Source: Bacteroidia bacterium
GTDB taxonomy: Bacteria > Bacteroidota > Bacteroidia > B-17B0 > Aurantibacillaceae
Direction: 5' to 3'
Length of the DNA stretch: 32,122 nucleotides
Assembly (NCBI GenBank): GCA_025455485.1
Contig: JALOMJ010000031.1
Span: forward strand, 1-32,122
This document shows positions 6,185 to 18,053 of the stretch, piece by piece; position 1 is the stretch's first letter, and every line of letters begins with the position of its first letter. The notes under the pieces are model-generated. The model saw only the letters and a list, made by a program, of their open reading frames with translations. It was not told where the DNA came from and did not search any database. Made by a program: the position numbers and the translations under genes.

Positions 6185-8720
6185 TTACGCTTTGTCTTCT
6201 TTTTTGTTCTTTTTCGCCTTTGGTTTGTGTGTGCTTACCAGAATAAGGTCTTTTTCTTTATCGTAATCCACTTCAATCTCATCGCCTTCGGAGAGGTTAT
6301 TTTTGATGATTTCTTCAGCCATTGGATCTTCGAGGTATTTTTGAATGGCGCGTTTTAGTGGACGGGCACCATAATTTACATCATATCCTTTTTCTACAAT
6401 ATAATCTTTGGCGGCATCGGTAATTTTGATGGTATAGCCTAAACCGTTCACTCGGCCGAATAAATTGCTCAACTCAATGTCGATTATTTTATGAATATCG
6501 GCTCTATCAAGCGAATTGAACATCACCACATCGTCGATGCGATTTAAAAATTCGGGAGCGAAAGCTTTTTTCAAGGCACTTTCAATCACCATTTTGGAAG
6601 CCTCGTCTTCGTTTTCTTTACGGGTTTTGGTGCCAAATCCTACACCGGTTCCAAAATCTTTCAACTGACGGGCACCAATGTTGCTGGTCATGATGATGAT
6701 GGTGTTTTTAAAATCAATTTTCCTTCCCAAACTATCGGTTAACATACCATCGTCGAGCACCTGCAGCAACATATTAAACACATCGGGGTGCGCTTTCTCA
6801 ATTTCATCCAGCAGTACCACGCTATAAGGGCGTCTTCTTACTTTTTCTGTTAACTGTCCGCCTTCCTCATACCCAACGTAACCCGGAGGCGCTCCAATGA
6901 GACGGGTGGTGGCGAATTTTTCCATGTATTCGCTCATGTCTATTCGAATGAGGGCATCGTCGTTATCAAATAAATACCTTGCCAGTACTTTGGCCAATTG
7001 GGTTTTACCTACCCCGGTTGGGCCTAAGAATATAAAAGAACCAATGGGTTTGTTCGGGTCTTTTAATCCGGCGCGGTTGCGTTGTATGGCTTTTACTACT
7101 TTGGTAAGCGCCTGATCCTGTCCGATCACTTTTCCGCTTAAGAGGGAAAGCATTTTTACCAATTTTTCGCCTTCGTGTTGGTTCACTCTTTGCACAGGAA
7201 CACCGCTCATCATGCTCACCACTTCGGCCACGTTCTCTTCAGTAACAATGATGCGGTTCTTTTTTGTTTCTTCTTCCCAAATCTTTTTAGCGTTTTCAAG
7301 TTCGGTTTGCAATTGTTTTTCGGTGTCTCTTAAACGTGCCGCTTCTTCGTATTTCTGACTGCGCACCACCTGATTTTTCAATTCTTTAATGTCTTCTATC
7401 TTGGCTTCAATTTCCACAATGTTTTGTGGCACGTTAATGTTGGTAATGTGTACGCGGCTGCCGGCTTCATCCAAAGCATCAATGGCTTTATCTGGCAAAT
7501 GGCGGTCGGTTATGTAACGTGCGGTTAGCACCACACAGGCTTTTAAAGCTTCATCGGTATACGTTACGTTGTGATGATCTTCGTATTTGCCTTTAATGTT
7601 GCTCAAAATCTGAAGTGTTTCATCCTGAGAAGCCGGTTCGATGATGACCTTTTGGAAACGTCTTTCTAATGCCCCGTCTTTTTCAATGTATTGCCGGTAT
7701 TCATCGAGCGTAGTAGCCCCAATGCATTGTATTTCTCCTCTGGCCAGGGCCGGTTTAAACATGTTGCTGGCATCCAAACTGCCGCTGGCACCACCGGCGC
7801 CAATAATGGTATGAATTTCATCGATGAATAAAATCACATCCGGACTTTTCTCCAATTCATTCATCACGGCTTTCATGCGTTCTTCAAATTGCCCACGGTA
7901 TTTAGTACCGGCTACTAATGAAGCGAGGTCTAATGTTACCACGCGTTTGCCAAACAACACACGCGATACTTTTCTTTGAATGATTCTCAAGGCAAGGCCT
8001 TCGGCGATGCTGGATTTACCTACGCCGGGTTCGCCAATAAGGATGGGGTTGTTCTTTTTTCTACGGGAAAGTATTTGTGATACGCGTTCAATTTCTTTTT
8101 CGCGACCAACCACAGGATCCAGTTTTCCATCCTCGGCCATTTTTGTAAGGTCACGACCAAAATTATCGAGCACCGGAGTTTTGGATTTGCTGTCGCCTTG
8201 TTTTTTGGGATTAGCACCGGTATTACCCACGTTGCCAAAGTTGCTCTCATCGCCGTCTTCATCATCGCCTCCGGTTGTAGAGTTTTCAATTTTTCCGGGG
8301 TTATCAATAAAGGTTTCGAGTTCGGCACGAATGGCGGTATAATCTACGCCGTAACGCAGCAGGGTTTTGCTTACCAGGTTATCCTGATCTTTTGTGATGC
8401 ACAACAGAAGATGTTCAGTACCAATTTGTACCGATTTAAATGTTTTTGCTTCGAGGTAAGTGAGTTTAAGTGTTTTTTCGGCTTGCTTTACCAAAGGAAT
8501 GTTGGCTAAGTTATTCGATTTACGTAAACCGGGCGTGAGGTTTTGTTCAATGCCTCTGCGGAGTTCGCCTGCATCTACACCCAAATTTTTAAGCAAACGC
8601 ATGCCAACGCCCTCCCCATCTCTGATCATACCTAACATCAAATGTTCAATGCCAATGTAATCGTGGCCGAGGCGCAAGCGTGATTACATCTTTTACCCGG
8701 GGTGAGAATTTTGCTTCCAT
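6185..8720 (-). CDS. clpC: ATP-dependent Clp protease ATPase subunit ClpC, apparently frameshifted at the 5' end
   Basis: The main open frame (6185-8677, 830 residues) is ClpC. It has the double Clp-N domain, AAA1 (GEPGVGKS at 215-222, Walker B ending DEIHT at 286-290), a UVR-like middle segment ([11 protein letters not shown], about 424-465), AAA2 (GPTGVGKT at 552-559) and a VGF ClpP-docking loop at 679-681. This frame starts only at a TTG (8675-8677) with an in-frame TAA three codons upstream, and lacks the first helix of the N-domain. The missing start is present in another frame: ATG at 8718-8720 encodes [16 protein letters not shown], the canonical ClpC beginning, and then runs out of frame. 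The join suggests a loss of 17 nt (ancestral LA-REEA-LRLGH) between CTTGCG repeats. It is either a real lesion or an assembly error. First gene of clpC-clpS-M48. Confidence 0.88.
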
Positions 8721-8767
8721 AAAAATTGAGTCTTTCAGAGGTTAAGTTACAGATTTAATGCCAAATC

Positions 8768-8775
8768 CAAAAATA
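8768..8775 (-). promoter_or_regulatory. Candidate -7 promoter box for the clpC operon (TATTTTTG)
   Basis: TATTTTTG on the minus strand fits TAnnTTTG and lies 47 nt upstream of the canonical clpC ATG at 8720. A CTG about 20 nt further upstream is only a partial -33 match. No CIRCE-like or CtsR-like operator was recognised in the 272-nt gap shared with gyrA. Confidence 0.35.
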
Positions 8776-8992
8776 AATCATAAAGGTCCTTTTGGCAGTT
8801 AGACACATTGCTTTTTTTAACAAAAAATTTGTTGATAAGTTTTGCTTCTGATTCAGGTTTAATGGGTACTTTCATGGGTTCGAAGGTTTTTTTATTTGGT
8901 CCATCAACGGGCTCCAAATCAAAGGCAAGCGAACTGACAAAACAACCGAAATAACACTATAATAGAGTAAAAAACAGTACCTAGAAAACAGT

Positions 8993-11545
<2,553 letters not shown>

Positions 11546-11593
11546 CGGCAAGGGTTCAAAAACATAAACATTTAATTTTACAAAAAAAACAAC

Positions 11594-14449
11594 ATGAAAA
11601 AACTATTCCTTAGCGCACTGGGCTTAATGCTTGGTTTAGGCGCATACGCTCAGCCAACCTTGATTGAGAAAGTGGAAGCCAAAGCCGACAAGGTGGTGAT
11701 TCCCTACGAAAGATGGAAATTGCCCAACGGCTTAACCATACTCCTGCATGAGGATCATTCGGATCCGGTAGTCAACATCATGGTTACCTATAAAGTTGGA
11801 TCCAACCGCGAAAGTCTGGGAAAATCAGGCTTTGCTCACTTTTTTGAGCACATGATGTTCCAGGGGTCCAAACACGTGGCCGATGAGGAGCATTTTAAAC
11901 TTGTATCGGCAGCGGGGGGTAACATGAACGGGTTTACCGAGCGCGACAGAACCGTGTATTTTGAAACACTCCCTTCCAATTATCTGGAGTTGGGCCTTTG
12001 GTTAGAGGCTGACCGTATGGGGTTTTTACTGGATTCCTTGACTTCAAAGAAATTTGAGAATCAACGCGATGCGGTTAAAAATGAAAAGTCGCAAAACGTT
12101 GAAAACCAGCCTTACGCCATGGCTTTTGTTGAGGAAATTAACAAGGTGCTCTATCCCGCAGGGCACCCTTACAGTTGGCCGGTAATTGGGTATGTTGATG
12201 ATTTGAACAGAGCAACACTCGACGACGTAAAAAACTTCTTTTTGCGCTGGTACGGACCCAATAACGCCATTCTTTGTGTTTCCGGAGATTTTAAACCAGA
12301 AGACGTACTTAAGATGACTGAGAAGTATTTTGGTGAAATTAAACCTTGTCCGGAAGTTAAAAAACTCAGAACACCGCCGGTGATTATTCCAACCGATAAA
12401 TACACGGCTTATAGAGATAAAACGTATTTCCCTCTGAACTTAAGAGTTTACCCAACGGTGCCGCAATATCACCGCGACGAAGCCGCTTTGGACCTCCTGG
12501 GTTTGATGATGGGAAATGGAAATAACTCGGTATTTTATAAAAACTTCGTAAAATCCAAAGAAGCGGTTCAGGCCAATGCTTATCATAATTCTGATGAACT
12601 CAGCGGTGAATTTACCATACAAATTTTTGCTTATCCTCCGGAGGATTATAATCTTGAAAAACTATTCACTGATTTGGATGCGAAAGTGAAAGCATCCATA
12701 GATGAATTTGCCGCTTCCGGCATTAATGATGAAGCGCTGTTGAGGGCAAAAAGTCAGGTGGAATCCTATGCTTTAGGTGAATTAACTTCTGTATTTCAAA
12801 AAGGTGCTATTATTTCTGAGTGGGAGCGCTTGATTGGCAAATCATCTTCAATTTCCGATGAAATTGATCGTTATAGCCGGGTAACAAAAGAAGACATTAC
12901 CCGAGTGTTTAATAAATACATCAAAGGAACAGGTGCAGCTATTCTGAACACCTATCCCATAACTGACCCGAAAGATTCCGTAAAAAGTGTAAACCCTTAT
13001 GCCGGTGCTACTTTTCCCGCTAACCCTGAATATGCTAACCTAAGCTACGTGCCAAATGCCGATAAGTTTGATCGCGCTGCCCGCCCTCAACCTACCGAAG
13101 CAAAACCGGTGAGTGTACCCGAATACTATTCTACTTCGCTCAAAAACGGTTTAAAAGTTGTGGGCACACGCTATAATGAAGCCCCACTTGTTACCATCGT
13201 TATGGAAATGGAAGGTGGAAGTTTAGTGTTGCCACAGGACAAAATAAAAAAACTGGGTGTTGCTGAATTAACTGCATCCATGCTGAACGAAGGCACAAAA
13301 AATTTCACTACCGAACAAATTGCAGCTGAACTTGAAAAACTGGGCAGTTCCATTTCATTCGACGCATCCAAAACATCCACCAGCATCAGGGTAAGTTGTT
13401 TGCGTAAGAACTTAGATCCTACTTTAAAACTTCTCGCCGAAAAATTGCTGAATCCGGGCTTTAAGGAAGAAGACTTTAAGCTGGCAAAAAAACAATACAA
13501 AGCCGGTATTAAAGACGAGGAAACGAACGCCAATGTGATGGCCAACAAATTGTTTAATTTCTCCATTTACGGCAATTCGGTGCTGGGTCTCGAGCCATCG
13601 ATGAAGTCGATAGATAACATTGAACTGGAAGATGTGAAGGAGTATTACAGCAAATATTATTCCCCATCCGTATGTAATCTGGTTGTGGTTGGTGATGTTT
13701 CTGAAACAGAAATGTTGTCAAAACTTGATTTTTTAAACAAATGGGAAGCAAAACCTGTGACCTTGCAGCCAATTCCTGAGCCACTTCCTGTAACGGAGCC
13801 TAAGTTTTTTATTTACAATAAGTCGTTTGCGCCTTCATCTGTTATTCAAATGGGCTACGCATCAATTAAGTTTGATGCCACCGGCGATTATTATAAAAAC
13901 CGCATTGCCAACTTTATTTTTGGAGGTAACTTCAACAGCCGTTTGAATTTAAATTTGCGGGAAGATAAGGGCTATACCTATGGCATCCGTTCCTCTTTTT
14001 ACGGCGATAAATACAGCGGAAGTTTTGAAATCAGTTCCTCTGTAAAACGCAAAGCCACTGCGGCTTCTTTGTATGAAATCATGAAGGAGTTCAAGCGCTA
14101 CGAAACAGAAGGGATAAACGATGCTGAACTCACATTTACAAAAAACTCTTTATTAAATCAGGAAGCACTGCGCTATGAGTCGCCTATGCAAAAAGCGGGT
14201 TTTTTAAGTGGTATTGTAAAATATAACCTTGAAAAGAATTATACAGCGAAACAAAATGAGATTCTTAAAAATATCACCAAAGACGAAGTAAATCAACAGG
14301 TGAAAAAGTATTTTGATTCGAACAAACTTACGACCTTGGTTGTGGGGGATAAATTTGTGATTGACGGTCAGCTTGATAAAGCGGCCAAGGACGAGAAAAC
14401 CAAAGATGTATTAAATAAGGTTAAATTGAAAAAGATTGCTTTGGACTAA
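11594..14449 (+). CDS. Secreted two-module M16 (pitrilysin-like) metallopeptidase
   Basis: This 951-residue protein has a Sec signal peptide (MKKLFLSALGLMLGLGAYAQ) and two M16 modules. The N-terminal module has the inverted zinc motif HFFEH (His82, Glu85, His86) and a distal Glu164, so it should be catalytic. The second module, from about residue 510, lacks HxxEH but has the substrate-side LREDKGYTYGIRSS motif. That division of labour is normal for the family, which degrades peptides in a closed chamber. Export suggests a periplasmic or surface role in peptide turnover; the natural substrate is unknown. It follows gyrA after 48 nt without an obvious terminator and is ended by a strong hairpin at 14508-14540. 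Confidence 0.92.
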   Translation: MKKLFLSALGLMLGLGAYAQPTLIEKVEAKADKVVIPYERWKLPNGLTILLHEDHSDPVVNIMVTYKVGSNRESLGKSGFAHFFEHMMFQGSKHVADEEHFKLVSAAGGNMNGFTERDRTVYFETLPSNYLELGLWLEADRMGFLLDSLTSKKFENQRDAVKNEKSQNVENQPYAMAFVEEINKVLYPAGHPYSWPVIGYVDDLNRATLDDVKNFFLRWYGPNNAILCVSGDFKPEDVLKMTEKYFGEIKPCPEVKKLRTPPVIIPTDKYTAYRDKTYFPLNLRVYPTVPQYHRDEAALDLLGLMMGNGNNSVFYKNFVKSKEAVQANAYHNSDELSGEFTIQIFAYPPEDYNLEKLFTDLDAKVKASIDEFAASGINDEALLRAKSQVESYALGELTSVFQKGAIISEWERLIGKSSSISDEIDRYSRVTKEDITRVFNKYIKGTGAAILNTYPITDPKDSVKSVNPYAGATFPANPEYANLSYVPNADKFDRAARPQPTEAKPVSVPEYYSTSLKNGLKVVGTRYNEAPLVTIVMEMEGGSLVLPQDKIKKLGVAELTASMLNEGTKNFTTEQIAAELEKLGSSISFDASKTSTSIRVSCLRKNLDPTLKLLAEKLLNPGFKEEDFKLAKKQYKAGIKDEETNANVMANKLFNFSIYGNSVLGLEPSMKSIDNIELEDVKEYYSKYYSPSVCNLVVVGDVSETEMLSKLDFLNKWEAKPVTLQPIPEPLPVTEPKFFIYNKSFAPSSVIQMGYASIKFDATGDYYKNRIANFIFGGNFNSRLNLNLREDKGYTYGIRSSFYGDKYSGSFEISSSVKRKATAASLYEIMKEFKRYETEGINDAELTFTKNSLLNQEALRYESPMQKAGFLSGIVKYNLEKNYTAKQNEILKNITKDEVNQQVKKYFDSNKLTTLVVGDKFVIDGQLDKAAKDEKTKDVLNKVKLKKIALD

Positions 14450-14507
14450 ATCCTAAATGCTCACCTTTGTAAGAGAAGATGAGTCGTTATTAATTCTTAA
14501 TACTTTT

Positions 14508-14540
14508 AAACCACTAAGACCAGTTCTTAGTGGTTTTTTT
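14508..14540 (+). terminator. Intrinsic terminator after the M16 peptidase gene
   Basis: Perfect 11-bp stem AAACCACTAAG / CTTAGTGGTTT with a 7-nt loop (14519-14525), running into a seven-T tract (14534-14540). It lies 58 nt downstream of the stop codon. Confidence 0.85.
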
Positions 14541-14566
14541 ATATTCGTAACCACAAAACATTATCT

Positions 14567-15739
14567 ATGAAAAAACTAAGTCTACTATTTCTTTTAAGCA
14601 TTTGCCTCTCAGGGTATTCTCAGAACATGCAAATACAAAACATGATTAACTACCTTCGCAATAAGGATTTTGAGAAAGCAAAAGTTGCTGCCGATGCTGC
14701 AGCCGTGCATGAAAGTACTGCCAAAAGTTCAAAGATGTGGATGAACCGTGGACTTGTGTACAAGGCCATTTATTCCGATACCTCTAAAAAAGTAAATGCC
14801 CTTGATGCTGAAGCAGAAGAAAAAGCAGCAGACGCCTTTGTCAACTGTTTACGTTACGATAAGGATAACATTTACAAAGAAGAGAGTGATGTAAAAGCCG
14901 GTTTGGTAATGTCATGTGGTGCCCTGAAAGCAAAAGCCGATTATGTTTACAAAACAAACAAAAAGTGGGATGCCGCCCTCAATGCTTACGGTATACTTGA
15001 ACAAGCACTGCCTTTCGATTACACACAAGGGTTAAAGCGTAAGAACATCACCAAAGAATATTTGCTTTTCGATAAATATGATTTATACATGCGTTCTGGG
15101 AATAAGGAAAAATCAAAGGAATATGCCGATATTATGATTGGCATGAATTACCGCGAACCAAGGTTATACATCGACATGATGAACATGGCTTTGGCCGCCA
15201 AGGATACAGCAACTGCACTTGCCTACATTGAAAAAGGCAAAGTGGTGTTTGAGGACAACATGACCCTCATAGGCACTGAGATAGACATTTATATTGCACA
15301 GAAAAAAACCGACAAACTCATTGATAAACTAAATGCGGCCATTGAATTATCGCCGGATAATGAAAATTTATATGCTGTGTTGGGCCAAGTGTATTTAAAA
15401 ACCGGAAAAATTGATGAGGCGGAGAAACAATTTCTTAAAGCGTTAGAAATTAAGCCTGAATTTGAAGTGATAAACTACAATTTAGGGGCCATTTATTTTA
15501 ACCAGGCGGCAGAGTACAATAAAAAACTTAATGATTTACCGCCCAATCAATCTGCTAAGGCCAAAGAATACGATGCTAAAGTGAAAGACTACTTCAAAAA
15601 GGCCATTCCTTACCTTGAAAAAGCTTATGAAATCAACCCGAATGAAAAGGCCTATTCACAGCGTCTTTATCAGGCTTACACACGACTTGAGGATTACGAA
15701 AAAGCAAAAAAGTATAAACCAACCGCCACAAAACAATAA
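14567..15739 (+). CDS. Periplasmic tetratricopeptide (TPR) repeat protein
   Basis: This 390-residue protein starts with a Sec signal peptide (MKKLSLLFLLSICLSGYSQ) and is otherwise alpha-helical with TPR units. The clearest are near residues 255-300 (LSPDNENLYAVLGQVYLKTGKIDEAEKQFLKAL, split here as a typical 34-residue unit) and near 340-375 (FKKAIPYLEKAYEINPNEK). No catalytic domain is seen; TPR proteins act as protein-binding scaffolds. A TATATTCG box at 14540-14547, one base off the TAnnTTTG consensus, may be its promoter, directly behind the terminator. It is followed after 6 nt by a second TPR gene of the same design, so the two probably work together. The binding partner is unknown. Confidence 0.82.
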   Translation: MKKLSLLFLLSICLSGYSQNMQIQNMINYLRNKDFEKAKVAADAAAVHESTAKSSKMWMNRGLVYKAIYSDTSKKVNALDAEAEEKAADAFVNCLRYDKDNIYKEESDVKAGLVMSCGALKAKADYVYKTNKKWDAALNAYGILEQALPFDYTQGLKRKNITKEYLLFDKYDLYMRSGNKEKSKEYADIMIGMNYREPRLYIDMMNMALAAKDTATALAYIEKGKVVFEDNMTLIGTEIDIYIAQKKTDKLIDKLNAAIELSPDNENLYAVLGQVYLKTGKIDEAEKQFLKALEIKPEFEVINYNLGAIYFNQAAEYNKKLNDLPPNQSAKAKEYDAKVKDYFKKAIPYLEKAYEINPNEKAYSQRLYQAYTRLEDYEKAKKYKPTATKQ

Positions 15740-15745
15740 ACGTAT

Positions 15746-17110
15746 ATGAAAACCATTATCAGTTCGTTACTTTTTTTTGCTGCAAGTACAAGCCTGGTGG
15801 CGCAAAAAAGTCAAGTTCAGTCGGCCTGGCGGTCGCTTAGCGATTATGAGGAACTAAGAAAAGAAAACCCGCAGAACCCTCAGATTAAATACCTCAACAA
15901 AGCAAAAGAAGCCATTGATAAGGCGCTGTTAAATGAGGAAACAAAAAGCCTGACAAAAACACACGCGTATAAAATGCGCATCTCCTATGCCATTTTTCAA
16001 TATAATCTTAGCGAAGAAATCAAACGACAGGAAGCAGCCGGCGTTCAGGATAAAATGAAACGTTACAATCTGGCTTACGGGAAAACAAGTTTGGTGGAAT
16101 TTAATGAGGCCAACACAGAATTAGGGATTATTAAAGAGCTTGACCCGAAGTTTATCGAAAAAATTCAAATTTCGCTTGCCAAAAATGATGCTGCCAGTCT
16201 TGACGATGAAGATTTGAAATTTGCTCTGGCAGCACAGGAAATGAAGCAAGAAGCCCCAAACATTGCCATTGGAAAATACGAAACCAAGGAATATGGAATT
16301 TCTGCTGAGTATTTTTACAAAGCAGCTTTTATGAACTCTATTTTATATAAAGAGCTGGATACAGCTAATTTTTACAATGCCTGTGTTGCAGCTGCCAAAT
16401 CAGGTGATTCAGAAAAAGTGATTGATTTTAATAAAAAAATGCTGGATGCCAAATTGGGTACACCCTACAACTACATTTCAATTTCCAATGCCTACCTGGC
16501 CAAAAGCGATACAGCCCAAGCCATGCAGTATTTGAAAAAAGGGAGAGACGCCTTTCCTTCTGATGGAGAATTGCTATCTGCTGAAACCGATTTGTTTTTG
16601 GTAACTAACCGCCAGGAAGAGGCCTTGCGCAATTTGATTCAGGCTTTTGATAAAAACCCTAACAATGGAATGTATTGTTTTATGATTGGGACAGCGTACG
16701 ATAATTTGGCCAATCCTAAAGACAAAAGCAGTGGGAAAGACCTTCCAAAGCCTATAGATTTTGAGACCTTATTTAAAAGTGCTGAAACTTACTACATTAA
16801 AGCCATACCGCTTAATGCCAATGACAAAGAGTTTCTTTTCAACTCAAAATTCAATTTGGGTGCCTTGTACAATAACTATGCTATCTACATTGAGAATAAA
16901 GGCATTGAAAAACTAACAGATTTGTCAAAACTTCAAAAAGAAAACGCAGCCAAAAGTCAGGAGTATTATAAAAAGGCTATTCCTTACCTTGAGCAGGCCC
17001 TTGATTTGAAACCAGAAGATAAAGACTGTATGAAGGCCCTGCGCCAATTGTATTACAAAACCGACAATACCAAAATGGCCAAGGAAATGGACGACAGATT
17101 AAAGAAATAA
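15746..17110 (+). CDS. Periplasmic TPR repeat protein, paralogue of the preceding gene
   Basis: This 454-residue protein has a signal peptide (MKTIISSLLFFAASTSLVAQ) and TPR-type helices throughout. It shares layout and C-terminal wording with the previous gene (YYKKAIPYLEQALDLKPEDKD here, DYFKKAIPYLEKAYEINPNEK there), including a long Lys/Glu-rich helix insert just before the last repeats. This suggests an old tandem duplication, with the upstream gene shorter in its N-terminal half. The 6-nt spacing supports one transcript, which ends at the hairpin 17132-17157. No enzyme motif is present; a scaffold or assembly role in the periplasm is the most that can be inferred. Confidence 0.82.
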   Translation: MKTIISSLLFFAASTSLVAQKSQVQSAWRSLSDYEELRKENPQNPQIKYLNKAKEAIDKALLNEETKSLTKTHAYKMRISYAIFQYNLSEEIKRQEAAGVQDKMKRYNLAYGKTSLVEFNEANTELGIIKELDPKFIEKIQISLAKNDAASLDDEDLKFALAAQEMKQEAPNIAIGKYETKEYGISAEYFYKAAFMNSILYKELDTANFYNACVAAAKSGDSEKVIDFNKKMLDAKLGTPYNYISISNAYLAKSDTAQAMQYLKKGRDAFPSDGELLSAETDLFLVTNRQEEALRNLIQAFDKNPNNGMYCFMIGTAYDNLANPKDKSSGKDLPKPIDFETLFKSAETYYIKAIPLNANDKEFLFNSKFNLGALYNNYAIYIENKGIEKLTDLSKLQKENAAKSQEYYKKAIPYLEQALDLKPEDKDCMKALRQLYYKTDNTKMAKEMDDRLKK

Positions 17111-17131
17111 TTTTATAAAATTTGAATATAG

Positions 17132-17157
17132 AAGGAAGGGAAACACCCTTCCTTTTT
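17132..17157 (+). terminator. Intrinsic terminator after the TPR gene pair
   Basis: A 9-bp stem AAGGAAGGG / CCCTTCCTT with a 5-nt loop (AAACA) is followed by TTT. It separates the plus-strand TPR operon from the convergent dioxygenase gene. Confidence 0.75.
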
Positions 17158-17160
17158 AGT

Positions 17161-18036
17161 TTAACCGAACAGGATGCTTCGCATGCTAATCGAGCCCATG
17201 TCGATGGTTTCGGTGAGAAAATTCACCTGGTCTTTATCATCTCTTAAGCCAAGCGTGTACATCAGTGGCAAATAATGGTCGTTGGTAGGATGTGCAAGTT
17301 GAGCCAGACGGGCGTTTTTTTGATAGTGAATGAGTGGCAATGGATCGTTTTTAAGCACCTGCTCCTTCACCAGGGTATCGAATTCAATGGCCCAGTCGAA
17401 TTTTTTGTTAGGGTCGTTCCAACTCACCATGCCAAGGTTGTGAACAATGTTACCGCTTGAGAGAATCAATACACCACGGTTTCTTAAGGCTGAAAGTTCT
17501 TTGCCCAGTTTGTAATGGTATTCGGGCGATTTACCATAATCAATGCTCATTTGAAATACCGGAACATTTGCCTGAGGATAAATGTGTTTAAGAATAGACC
17601 ATGCGCCATGATCTAAACCCCAAGTTAGATCTTCCTGAACCTTCACGGATGTTATTTCCTGAATAACTTGCTTTGCTACTTCCGGGGAACCGGGGGCTGG
17701 GTAGTGCACCTTAAACAATTCGTCAGGAAAGCCTCCAAAGTCGTGAATTGTTTTGGGTTGGGCACTGATGTTCACTGCGGTTCCATTTGTAAGCCAATGC
17801 GCCGAAATGCAAAGTATGGCCTTAGGTTTGGGTAATTTTTTTCCAAGTTCAGCCCAGCTTCTGCCATATGGAGTATCCGTGATGGCGTTCATGGGATTAC
17901 CGTGCCCGATAAACAGCACCGGCATGCGTTCGCTGCCGCCTAATGTTTCGGTGATGCGTTCAAGGTCTTTTAATTGCATGGCTATAGCAGATAAGGGTAA
18001 AACACCAAGGGCAGTGAGAAAATCTTTGCGATCCAT
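17161..18036 (-). CDS. LigB-family aromatic ring-opening dioxygenase (YgiD/DODA-like)
   Basis: This 291-residue protein belongs to the class III extradiol dioxygenase family related to E. coli YgiD and plant 4,5-DOPA dioxygenase. Metal-binding and active-site regions are visible: FIGHGNPM (His45), ISAHW (His80), GLDHGAW (His143) and HPTNDHYLPL (His249/His254). Members cleave catechol-type rings using a single metal ion (zinc in YgiD). A hydrophobic N-terminal stretch (MDRKDFLTALGVLPLSAIAM) of about 30 residues precedes the domain and may be a signal or anchor; soluble YgiD lacks it. It is the last gene of a minus-strand operon with a GT9 transferase, 17 nt downstream of it. The true substrate is unknown. 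Confidence 0.85.
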   Translation of the reverse strand: MDRKDFLTALGVLPLSAIAMQLKDLERITETLGGSERMPVLFIGHGNPMNAITDTPYGRSWAELGKKLPKPKAILCISAHWLTNGTAVNISAQPKTIHDFGGFPDELFKVHYPAPGSPEVAKQVIQEITSVKVQEDLTWGLDHGAWSILKHIYPQANVPVFQMSIDYGKSPEYHYKLGKELSALRNRGVLILSSGNIVHNLGMVSWNDPNKKFDWAIEFDTLVKEQVLKNDPLPLIHYQKNARLAQLAHPTNDHYLPLMYTLGLRDDKDQVNFLTETIDMGSISMRSILFG

Positions 18037-18053
18037 ACCGCTAATTTAAGCGC

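Noticed and set aside
6185..8677. TTG at 8675-8677 as the genuine start of clpC
   Set aside because: It would remove the first helix of the Clp-N domain, while the canonical [13 protein letters not shown] start is present just upstream in another frame. Possible as a rescue start only.
8819..8833. Small inverted repeat AACAAA/TTTGTT in the clpC-gyrA gap
   Set aside because: Six-base arms in A/T-rich DNA are expected by chance; no regulator site could be matched.
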